From JAAYZQ01 sp034428935 (GTDB taxonomy: Bacteria > Chloroflexota > Anaerolineae > JAAYZQ01), in contig DAOUHB010000201.1 of assembly GCA_034428935.1 (NCBI GenBank), positions 1 to 22,692 on the forward strand: a DNA stretch of 22,692 nucleotides, given 5' to 3'. Under the pieces are notes generated by a model. That model had not been told where the DNA came from. It was given only the letters and a program-made list of their open reading frames with translations, and did not search any database. This document shows positions 7,026 to 13,858 of the stretch, piece by piece; the first letter of the stretch is position 1; every line of letters starts with the position of its first letter. The position numbers were made by a program, and so were the translations under genes.

Positions 7026-7952
7026 TCAGGGCCTTGTTCCCTTTTTCCCCGCAGCCTGCTGCCGGGCATCGGCGGCATCCAGCGCTGCGATATCGGCCGG
7101 CTGGCGGCCCAGGCCCAGCGGGTCGGTCCCTGCCTGGTACACTTCGTCCATGGTCTTGACCACGTCCTGGAGGCTCTGCACCTGGTCGGCAATGTCTTGC
7201 TGCAGGCGGCCGGCCCGGCCCGAGGCCACGTCCCGGGAGCCCAGGATCATGACCTGGGAATAGACCGTGCCCATGGCGGTGATGGTGCTCTCCAACTGGA
7301 ACTCGGCCCGCTCCATGACGTTCTGCAGCTTTTCCAGGTTGTCCCGCTGGATTTGCCGTTGGGCGATGGCCTGGCTGATCTGCCGCTTGACCGTGTCGTC
7401 ATCCTCCGTCGAAAGCCGCTGCTTCAGGGCTTCGATGGCCGGCTGCACGGCCGAGATATCCTGGTGGATCATCGGGTCCGCCTCGTAGGCGTCCAGCCGC
7501 CGCGCCAGCCGGAACAGGTTCTCCAGCCACTGGTTGATGCCCCGGCTTACGTCCAGCAGGTGCTCGCGCAGCACCCCCTCGCGCCCTTCCTGGATCGACT
7601 CGTGAATGCGGTCGCGGTACTCCAGGGCCTTGTTCGCCTGGGCGCGCAGCCTGGCGTTACTAATCTCCCGGGCGTTAAACTTTTCCCGGAACATCTCGGC
7701 CACGGCCCTGGCCCGGAACTCCGGGTCCTTCAGGCTGCTCCACACCAGGGCGATTTCTCCCGCGCCACCCAGCGCGGCCCAGAACCACCATTGCCAGAAG
7801 TCGGGCACGGGCACCAGGCCGACCACCGTCAGGACCGACAGGCCCAGCGTCAGCGCGATGATGACCGCGCTCTCCCAGCGATAGATCGAGCGCGTCAGGA
7901 TGGCGCGCGTCGCCTTCTGTTCCAGCTCCTCTTGATAACTGCGTTTGGCCAT
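7026..7952 (-). CDS. Two-TM coiled-coil protein of unknown function
   Basis: The product is 308 aa from the ATG at 7952. After a short charged N-terminus (MAKRSYQEELEQ) come two membrane segments (SAVIIALTLGLSVLTVVGLV and a Trp-rich WQWWFWAALGGAGEIALVW) in the first 80 or so residues. The remaining 220 residues are charged, helical and probably coiled coil, ending in a short basic tail. I do not recognise a named family. The start lies 4 bases after the stop of the VWA gene and has no good ribosome binding site of its own, so translation is probably coupled. An upstream in-frame extension runs into the VWA gene and reads as non-coding. The context suggests that it works at the membrane with the VWA/binding protein; this is inference. 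Confidence 0.85.
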   Translation of the reverse strand: MAKRSYQEELEQKATRAILTRSIYRWESAVIIALTLGLSVLTVVGLVPVPDFWQWWFWAALGGAGEIALVWSSLKDPEFRARAVAEMFREKFNAREISNARLRAQANKALEYRDRIHESIQEGREGVLREHLLDVSRGINQWLENLFRLARRLDAYEADPMIHQDISAVQPAIEALKQRLSTEDDDTVKRQISQAIAQRQIQRDNLEKLQNVMERAEFQLESTITAMGTVYSQVMILGSRDVASGRAGRLQQDIADQVQSLQDVVKTMDEVYQAGTDPLGLGRQPADIAALDAADARQQAAGKKGTRP

Positions 7953-7956
7953 GGCT

Positions 7957-9678
7957 CTAGAAGTACGTGGACAGAATCTGGTACAGGTCGCGGATGGTCT
8001 CCAGATCGCCCATGCGCACCTGTCCCCCGGTCGGCTCGGCAATGGCTTGCAGGGTCCCCATGTCGGCGTCGCGCCCGTAGGCGATGCAGAAGACGACCAC
8101 CGGCACCGGGTCCTGGTCTTCCAGTTCTCTCACCAGGCGGCGCAGGTTGACCGACGAACGGTTCTCCTGGCCGTCGGTCATGACCACGATGGCATTGATC
8201 CGCTCCGTGTCGCCCATCTCTTGCAAACGCCGGTGCGCCTCGTATACCCCATCCAGGAGCGCCGTATCGCCCTCGGCCCGGAGCCCGGCCACCGCCGACT
8301 CCAGGGCCGCCCGGTTGTTCCCCAGCTCGTCCAGGTAGACCGGCACGTCGACCCGGGTCGCGAACTCGATGAGACCCACACGCTCCACGTCACCCTCGAT
8401 CTGCCCCAGGAAGGATTGGAGGGCCAGCTTGGCCTGCTCCAGCTTGTCGCCGCGCATGCTGCCCGAGGTGTCGACCACCAGGTAGACGTTGGTGTGGCGC
8501 TTGGTGTACCACCACACGTCCCGCACCACGGCCACAACCTGGGCGCTGGGCACCTGGAGCGTCGTCGCCGGCTGCGACTGATCCACGCCGTTCTCCAGCG
8601 TCAGGGGCGACTCGGGGCCATCCAACGGCGTCGATACGTCGGCCGGGCGGTACCCGTGGCGCAACACCAGTTGCTGCGCCTCGGGCGAAAGCACGTAATC
8701 GCGGAACCGCGCAAAGGTCTGGCGCTGCAAGGGCGTCGGGCTCGCCACCTCCAGCAGGGCCAGGGGATGATCTTCCCACAACGTGCCCTCGGTGGGGTAG
8801 ACGGCCACCAGGCGCGGCTGTTCGCGGCGATGGGAATTAAAGTAGATGACCATCTGCTCCTGGACCACAAAGGCGTCCAGAAAGTCGCGCCCCTCCGCCA
8901 GGGCCCGCTCGATGAGGGCCGGCTCGTTGCCCTCGCCATAGTAGCGCACGGTTTGCTCCAGGGCCGCGACATAGTCCAGGGTCTCCTGGGCCTGCACGTC
9001 CTCGATGGTCAGGCCCCGGCTCTTGCCCACGGCCGCATAGAACTCGGCGAGGGTCGCCAGCAGCCCGCTGGCCGAGCTGGTGGCGGGGTGGCTCCAGCGA
9101 AAGTTCGGGTCCGACTGGGCCCGGCTCAGGAGATCCTGCCAGCTCACGTCGCCCTCGGGCCAGCCCATCTCCCGGGCCGTCTCTTCCCACATGGCAATGA
9201 CCACCGGGCTCACGGCAAAGCGAACGGTCTCGCCCACCGCCAGCGCCTCGGTGCCGCTGCTGGCCTGCCACTCCTCGTCGAGCTGGCCCAGCCAGATGGT
9301 CGAGTCGGGTGCCATCGCCTGGAATGGGGCGCTGCCCTGGAGCACGGCCTCGAGCATCGCCTCGGGGCTCATGGGCACGGCCTCGATGCGCATCGTCTCG
9401 CCGTCGGGGCTTTCGAGCCGCTGCTCGTTAAAGCCGTCGACCAGGGCGCGAAAGGCCAGCTCTTTTTCGGGCGAATAGGCCACCACCAGGTCCGTCGTCG
9501 ACCGGATCTCGGGCGTTGTCTGCGCAACGTTGCCGTCCACGACCCGGCTGACGATGGCCCACAGCGCGCAACACGCGCCCAGGACCAGGAACAGGCCGAG
9601 GATCAGCAGGACGAGCACGAGGCGCGCGCTGCCGGTAGCGTTCCTGGAGGAGGATCGAGATCCACCACGTCTGCTCAT
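7957..9678 (-). CDS. Membrane-anchored substrate-binding/VWA fusion protein
   Basis: The product is 573 aa. An Arg/Ser-rich start is followed by a membrane segment (LVLVLLILGLFLVLGAC), which is either a signal anchor or a long lipoprotein signal with LGAC. Residues about 60-370 form a type II binding-protein-like domain (SBP_bac_11-like); residues about 395-573 form a von Willebrand A domain. The MIDAS metal site is complete to the eye: DTSGS (403-407), a Thr in GDTALLDGVYEA, and Asp in VMTDGQEN. VWA domains with an intact MIDAS usually mediate metal-dependent protein contacts. The binding domain is clearly similar to the 398-aa protein encoded upstream. AAGGATAG precedes the ATG. I infer an extracytoplasmic ligand-sensing or adhesion role; no transporter partner is seen. 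Confidence 0.9.
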   Translation of the reverse strand: MSRRGGSRSSSRNATGSARLVLVLLILGLFLVLGACCALWAIVSRVVDGNVAQTTPEIRSTTDLVVAYSPEKELAFRALVDGFNEQRLESPDGETMRIEAVPMSPEAMLEAVLQGSAPFQAMAPDSTIWLGQLDEEWQASSGTEALAVGETVRFAVSPVVIAMWEETAREMGWPEGDVSWQDLLSRAQSDPNFRWSHPATSSASGLLATLAEFYAAVGKSRGLTIEDVQAQETLDYVAALEQTVRYYGEGNEPALIERALAEGRDFLDAFVVQEQMVIYFNSHRREQPRLVAVYPTEGTLWEDHPLALLEVASPTPLQRQTFARFRDYVLSPEAQQLVLRHGYRPADVSTPLDGPESPLTLENGVDQSQPATTLQVPSAQVVAVVRDVWWYTKRHTNVYLVVDTSGSMRGDKLEQAKLALQSFLGQIEGDVERVGLIEFATRVDVPVYLDELGNNRAALESAVAGLRAEGDTALLDGVYEAHRRLQEMGDTERINAIVVMTDGQENRSSVNLRRLVRELEDQDPVPVVVFCIAYGRDADMGTLQAIAEPTGGQVRMGDLETIRDLYQILSTYF

Positions 9679-9804
9679 TCTATCCTTCCCTTACACCCGG
9701 CCCCGCCGCTCCCCGGCCAGGGGCGCGGAGGCCAGATCCCCCTCGGACATCCTGGCCCTGCGGCCGGCGCGGCTGTCCCCCGGGGGAAGCGTGGGCAGCG
9801 GTCC
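9679..9804 (-). other. GC-rich gap between the two binding-protein genes
   Basis: This 126-base gap contains a perfect 12-base palindrome, TCCCCCGGGGGA (9776-9787). On the minus strand a 19-codon frame starts MSEGDLASAPLAGERR and stops just before the ribosome binding site of the VWA gene. Neither is strong evidence of function. There is no T-tract, so I do not call a terminator. Confidence 0.3.
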
Positions 9805-11001
9805 TTAACGGCCCGCCACGTTCAAGTCGAACCAGCGCAGCAGTGCCTGGAGCACGTCGCGGTCGGGCGAGCGCATGGCCGTCGTCCTCGGAACCACGCC
9901 GAGCACCCCCTGCGAGGCCCACTGGTCAAACAGGCTGCTCTGGCCGGTGATGGGCACGTCGGGGTTGGCCGGCCGCAGGCCGTAGGCCAGGGCCGCCTGT
10001 TGCACCTCTGGCGTCAACAGGTACTGCTCGAACTCCAGGGCTGCGTTCTTTTCGGCGGCGGACGTCTCGGGCCCCATCCAGATGGTGAAGGGAAAGTCGA
10101 ACCAGCTCACGTATTCGGGATAGTAGATGCGCAGCGGGTCCGACCAGCGGCTCTGGATGCCCTGCATGTTGACCAGCAGGTCGCTCTCCAGCAACTGGCC
10201 CGCGTCGCCGGTCGTGTAGCCAAAGAGCGCCAGGTCGGCCACGGTGTAGGTGCCGCCCGACAGGTCGCTCATGGAGCTCATGATCTCGCGCAGCCACTCC
10301 TGGAATTCGGGGTTCGTCACGTCCTCGACGGTGATGTTGGTCTTGTCATAATACTCGCCGGCCGCGGCGACCATGGCCGCCAGCCCGCTGATGTTCTTGC
10401 GCGGGTTAGAGATGGCCAGCTTGAAGTATCCCCAGTCGCCCTGGCCGCCCAGCTCTGCCCATCCGCCGGGGGCCATGGCCGCGTCGTGGATCGTCTCCCA
10501 GGAGATTTCGCCGAACTGCTCCTCCAGCACCTGGGCGCGGCTGTCATAGATCCCCCACGCCAGCAGCGAGATGGCCAGGGGCCGGGTGCGATACTCGCCG
10601 TCGGTCAAGAAGACGTCGCGGCCCAGCCGCTCGACAAAGGAAGCGTTCACCAGCTCTACCAGGTAGCGGCTATCGGGAACCCAGGCGGTGGGCAGCGGAT
10701 CCATCTCGTCGCGCTCGTAGCGCCCCCGTGCCGTGTAGCCGTCCATGGGAGCCACAGTCACCTGGATCCCGCGGCCGTCCAGGGTGTGGCTCTCGGCGTT
10801 GAACTGGCGCGCTGCTTCCTGCACCCACTCGGCGACGGGCAGGGCGCTCACCACATAGACTTCCAGGTCTCCTTCTTCGGCCTCGGGCTCGATGATGCCG
10901 GGGTCGTTGCCATTCGACAGTTGGCTCCAGATCACCCCGCCGGCGACGATGAGGACCGCCAACCCAATGATCACGAAGAATATGACACGTGTTCGGTTCA
11001 T
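9805..11001 (-). CDS. Membrane-anchored extracellular substrate-binding protein (type II fold)
   Basis: The product is 398 aa. The N-terminus MNRTRVIFFVIIGLAVLIVA has a single hydrophobic segment without a lipobox, followed by an acidic linker. The body resembles the binding domain of the downstream VWA fusion: both have a P-x-A-W/M-x-PDS turn, an ISWETI/VSWQDL segment, an ISGLAAMVAAAGEYY/ASGLLATLAEFYA helix, and a closing FEQYLLTPEVQQAALAYGLRPA-type helix. They are probably tandem duplicates, one having gained a VWA domain. The ligand is unknown; the family includes molybdate, sulfate and sugar binders. The start follows AAGGATGAAGG. It is the first gene after the pspA terminator, but I cannot find a convincing promoter in the 100-base gap. 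Confidence 0.88.
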   Translation of the reverse strand: MNRTRVIFFVIIGLAVLIVAGGVIWSQLSNGNDPGIIEPEAEEGDLEVYVVSALPVAEWVQEAARQFNAESHTLDGRGIQVTVAPMDGYTARGRYERDEMDPLPTAWVPDSRYLVELVNASFVERLGRDVFLTDGEYRTRPLAISLLAWGIYDSRAQVLEEQFGEISWETIHDAAMAPGGWAELGGQGDWGYFKLAISNPRKNISGLAAMVAAAGEYYDKTNITVEDVTNPEFQEWLREIMSSMSDLSGGTYTVADLALFGYTTGDAGQLLESDLLVNMQGIQSRWSDPLRIYYPEYVSWFDFPFTIWMGPETSAAEKNAALEFEQYLLTPEVQQAALAYGLRPANPDVPITGQSSLFDQWASQGVLGVVPRTTAMRSPDRDVLQALLRWFDLNVAGR

Positions 11002-11048
11002 GCCTTCATCCTTTGCTCTGGCCGATCTACCGGGCTCTGCTATTCTGC

Positions 11049-11078
11049 GAAAACCCCCGACATCCGTCGGGGGTTTTC
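11049..11078 (-). terminator. Strong rho-independent terminator after pspA
   Basis: A 13-bp perfect stem (11049-11061 against 11066-11078) has a 4-base loop, ATCC. The stem itself carries A4 on one side and T4 on the other, so it can work in both directions. It lies about 25 bases after the pspA stop codon. Confidence 0.85.
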
Positions 11079-11101
11079 AGCGCAAGGAGAGAACGGCGTG
11101 G

Positions 11102-11776
11102 CTATAGTCCCAGTCGGGACTTGCGTTCGGCCAATTGTGCTTCCAGGGTGCTCTTTTCCAGCACCTCGTCCATCTGTGTATCGAGGCTGGCGGCCAGCAT
11201 CTCGCTGCGGGCCGATGCCTTGTCCAGGCGGCTGCGAATCCCTTCGGCCACCCTCGAGATGTCGGCGTCGCCCGAGCCCATCAGGCCGTCCAGCGACTTG
11301 ATGGTCTGGGCCGTCAGTTCCTTGGACCGGGCCAGGTCGAGGAGGACTTGCAGCTCTTCCCGCTCCTGCTTGACCGTGGTGAGCTTGGCCTCCAACTTGA
11401 GACGGGCATCCTTCAGGCTCTGGTACTCGGCCTCTTGCCGCTCGAGCATCTCGTCATAGTTCTGCACGAGGCGGCTGATAGAGTTGAGCCTGCTCTGGGC
11501 GGCGAGGGCCAGGTCCTCCTTGCCCTCCCGCAAAAAGACGTCGATGCTCCGATCCAGCTCGGCCGCCTTTTGCTCCTGGTCGCCCTTGCGGCGGCGGAGT
11601 GACTTGAGCTCGCCGCCCACCGTTGCCACGGCGTCTTCCAGGTCTTCCAGGTTGTCCTCGACCTCGCGGACGTATTGGTCAAAAACCGCGAGAGAGTTGG
11701 CCTTCAGTGCTGCGTCTACCATGGCATGGAGATTGGCCGAGATGAGTGTCTGGACCTTTTTCATCAAGCTCGCCAT
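11102..11776 (-). CDS. pspA: PspA/IM30 family membrane-stress protein
   Basis: The 224-aa length is normal for PspA/Vipp1. These ESCRT-III-like proteins are almost entirely helical, polymerise on the inner face of stressed membranes and limit ion leakage. The sequence fits: a short amphipathic N-terminal region (MASLMKKVQTLISANLHAMVDAA), the conserved start of helix 1 (DQYVREVEDNLEDLEDAVA), then long charged coiled-coil helices rich in Glu, Lys and Arg. The start is supported by GGGAGGA upstream of the ATG. It has its own promoter and terminator, so it can be expressed alone, although it directly follows the ATPase/OmpR-type regulator gene. The TGAC repeats upstream suggest activated expression. 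No PspB, PspC or PspF homologue is visible. Confidence 0.95.
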   Translation of the reverse strand: MASLMKKVQTLISANLHAMVDAALKANSLAVFDQYVREVEDNLEDLEDAVATVGGELKSLRRRKGDQEQKAAELDRSIDVFLREGKEDLALAAQSRLNSISRLVQNYDEMLERQEAEYQSLKDARLKLEAKLTTVKQEREELQVLLDLARSKELTAQTIKSLDGLMGSGDADISRVAEGIRSRLDKASARSEMLAASLDTQMDEVLEKSTLEAQLAERKSRLGL

Positions 11777-11842
11777 TTATCGTTCCTCCCTTTGCTGCGA
11801 TTGGGATCGCGGCGCGACATCCGGAACGCAACCGCTGATCCT

Positions 11843-11851
11843 ATTGTACCA
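11843..11851 (-). promoter_or_regulatory. Extended -10 promoter of pspA
   Basis: The minus strand reads TGGTACAAT. The position 17 bases upstream reads ATGTAG, a poor -35, which suggests dependence on an activator. The leader would be about 60 bases. Confidence 0.55.
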
Positions 11852-11870
11852 TCCCTTCGAAATGGCTACA

Positions 11871-11896
11871 TGACCGACTGCTGACAGCGGGCTGAC
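11871..11896. promoter_or_regulatory. Three TGAC repeats at 11-bp spacing, candidate activator site
   Basis: TGAC occurs at 11871, 11882 and 11893, exactly one helical turn apart, and the last two copies extend to GCTGAC. The array ends where the weak -35 of the pspA promoter begins. OmpR/PhoB-type domains bind direct repeats with about 10-11 bp spacing next to the -35. A protein with such a domain is encoded immediately upstream. The repeats are seen; the binding is inferred. Confidence 0.45.
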
Positions 11897-11901
11897 GCTG
11901 C

Positions 11902-13254
11902 TCAGGGATTTGACAGCTTGTAACCTCTGCCCCGCACGGTGACGAGATAGCGCGGGTTGCGGGGATCGGGCTCGATCTTGGCCCGCAAGCGGCTGAGGAG
12001 CTTGTCGATGCGGGCGTCGTCGACCTGGTCGATATAGTCCTCGCCCCACACCGCCTCGACGATCTGGTACTTGTCGCAGATCTTGCCCAGGCGGCCGTAG
12101 AGCAACAGCAGGAGGCGGTACTCCAGGTCGGTGAGGGCTTCGATCTGGTGGCCATCCACCCACACGCTGCCGCTTTCCACGTCGACCCGGACACCTTCCT
12201 CTCTCCTGCGCCGGGTCAGGCGCTGACGCCGTACAAAGGCCTCGAACACCGGAGAGAAAAGGAGGGCCTGGTCTTTCCGGAGCAGCCCCCTGGCCTGCAG
12301 CATCTCCACCGCCTGGCGGTCCAGGTCTGCTTCGCCGCCCAGGAGCGCGATCATCGTCTCCTGCTGCTCCTCCGTCAGCTCTTCCCACAGCTTCCAGCAC
12401 TCGCTCTGCACGTTCAGGTCCCGGTCCAGTTGCTCGCGCACCTGGCGATGGATCAGCCAATGCTGGCTCTCGTCGCGCACCGACTGGCCCGTCACCTCGC
12501 CCAGGGCGCGGCAGGCCGTCACCAGCAGTCCAAGGTGCCCGCCTGCCTCGTGGTCGAGAAAGGCCCGGTCCTGCTCGTCAAAGTTATAGCCTTCCTGCTC
12601 CGCCACCCAGTCGATGACCCGGTCGGTGTCCGAGTTTTCCAGCGGTCCGAGGATACGGGTGAAGGGCTGGAACATCTCGATGAATTCGTCCACGTCGCGG
12701 CCGCGACGAATGGCCGACAGGCGACGGTTGGTTGCCGTCACAAAGGTCAAGCGCTGGCGGTACCTGTCTTTCAGCGCCCGGAGGTTCAGGAACACCCGCC
12801 CGTCGATCTGCTCGAAGGGCTCGTCGAACTCGTCAAAGAGGAGGACGAGGTTGTGTGACGTGCCCTGGCAGACAGCCGTGAGCCCCTCGCGAAAGCTGAG
12901 CGAGATCTGGAACTGGGTGGGCGGCGAAACCAGGGTGTGGTACGCCCCTCGTGCTTGCTCTATATAGTCCGCCTGGCTCCCCGGCACGTCCAATGCTTCG
13001 ATGAGGTGCCGCAGGACCAGCTCGTAGAAGCCCTGCTCGGTGGCCTCCAGCATGAGGTTAAAGTCGACGTAGACAAAGACGTACTGGCCGGCAAGGTTCG
13101 GATCCAGGCGGCGGCGCACCTCCTCGCGCGCCAGCGTCCGCAGCAGCGACGACTTGCCGGTGTTGCTGATGCCAACCAGGGCGGCGCAGTCGCCGTCCAG
13201 GATCCGTTGCACGATAAAGAGGCCATCTTGGTGGCGCAGAGTGTCTGGTAGCAT
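11902..13254 (-). CDS. P-loop ATPase fused to an OmpR/PhoB-type DNA-binding domain
   Basis: The product is 450 aa. The N-terminal part is an AAA/STAND-like ATPase: Walker A GISNTGKSS (28-36, Lys34), Walker B LVLLFDEFDE (Asp141, Glu142) and a sensor-like FVTATNRR segment. The middle is helical. The last 100 or so residues form an OmpR/PhoB winged helix, with a strand-rich start (VDVESGSVWVDG), LTDLEYRLLLLLYGRLGK, IVEAVWGEDY, the recognition-helix region ARIDKLLSRLRAKIEPDP and the C-terminal hairpin YLVTVRGRGYKL. There is no receiver domain, so ATP binding rather than phosphorylation probably controls it. The ATG at 13254 follows AAAGGGACC and lies 23 bases after the previous gene; an extension to 13362 would run into that gene. 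It may regulate pspA, its downstream neighbour. Confidence 0.9.
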   Translation of the reverse strand: MLPDTLRHQDGLFIVQRILDGDCAALVGISNTGKSSLLRTLAREEVRRRLDPNLAGQYVFVYVDFNLMLEATEQGFYELVLRHLIEALDVPGSQADYIEQARGAYHTLVSPPTQFQISLSFREGLTAVCQGTSHNLVLLFDEFDEPFEQIDGRVFLNLRALKDRYRQRLTFVTATNRRLSAIRRGRDVDEFIEMFQPFTRILGPLENSDTDRVIDWVAEQEGYNFDEQDRAFLDHEAGGHLGLLVTACRALGEVTGQSVRDESQHWLIHRQVREQLDRDLNVQSECWKLWEELTEEQQETMIALLGGEADLDRQAVEMLQARGLLRKDQALLFSPVFEAFVRRQRLTRRRREEGVRVDVESGSVWVDGHQIEALTDLEYRLLLLLYGRLGKICDKYQIVEAVWGEDYIDQVDDARIDKLLSRLRAKIEPDPRNPRYLVTVRGRGYKLSNP

Positions 13255-13277
13255 GGTCCCTTTCTTTAAACTGGACG

Positions 13278-13808
13278 TTAATCCCCACCGGATAGGCGCA
13301 GCCGGCGCGCGGCCATGGCCAGCCCGGCCAGCCCGGCACTCGAGAACAGGATCAGGCCCCAACCGAGGCCCGTCTGGGCCAGCTCGCCCTCCGTGGTCGT
13401 GGGTGCCGTGGTCGCCGTTGGCTGCGAGGGCGCGCTGGTCGCCGTCGCCTGGCCGCCCGTCGCCGTGGTGCCCGTCGCTTCCGCTGTGCCCGTGCCCGCA
13501 CCGCCGCCAATGTCGACGGTTGCCTCCGGCGGCACGACAGTGTCCACCGGCACGAGGGTTGCCGTCGGCCTGGGAGTCGGCGTGTCGGTGGCCGTCGGCG
13601 TGAAGGTCGCCAGCTCCACGGGTGTGACCGAGGGCGTCAGCACCTCGCCCGCCACATCTTGCAGCCGCACTGCGTCCGCGGGGGCCCCCGGACGCAGGAG
13701 GAGCACGATTCCCACCAGGATCAGCCCGACGAGGCAGAACCCCAGCAGGACGATAAGCGGAATGGCAAACTTCTTGTTTGCCAGCATGTCACGCATCCCT
13801 TGAGACAT
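13278..13808 (-). CDS. Thr/Pro-rich envelope protein with LAQTG sorting-type C-terminus
   Basis: The product is 176 aa. A basic N-terminus and one membrane segment (FAIPLIVLLGFCLVGLILVGIVLLL, about 14-38) lead into a low-complexity region rich in Thr, Pro, Ala and Gly (about 60-140, with TPTATDTPTPRPT). The end has LAQTG (143-147), a hydrophobic stretch (GLILFSSAGLAGLAMAA) and RRLR. That order, a short motif followed by a membrane segment and positive charges, is a cell-wall sorting signal; LAxTG is the form associated with class E sortases. No sortase gene is present. The N-terminal segment could be a signal peptide or a permanent anchor, which would leave both ends in the membrane. The start follows AGGAGAAGGAA. 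Confidence 0.8.
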   Translation of the reverse strand: MSQGMRDMLANKKFAIPLIVLLGFCLVGLILVGIVLLLRPGAPADAVRLQDVAGEVLTPSVTPVELATFTPTATDTPTPRPTATLVPVDTVVPPEATVDIGGGAGTGTAEATGTTATGGQATATSAPSQPTATTAPTTTEGELAQTGLGWGLILFSSAGLAGLAMAARRLRLSGGD

Positions 13809-13858
13809 TTCCTTCTCCTCTCGTTCTTTGAGGATCGAGGCCTCCTGGCCACCCCGGT

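Noticed and set aside
7945..11301. A very long plus-strand open frame (over 1100 codons) opposite the binding-protein genes
   Set aside because: It is antisense to four well-supported genes. Its product is rich in His, Gln, Arg, Gly and Leu, as expected from the complement of GC-rich codons, and it has no recognisable domain.
13255..13362. Longer start for the ATPase/OmpR-type gene
   Set aside because: The extension overlaps the end of the LAQTG gene and reads as unrelated Gly/Arg/Ala-rich sequence. The ATG at 13254 has a usable ribosome binding site.
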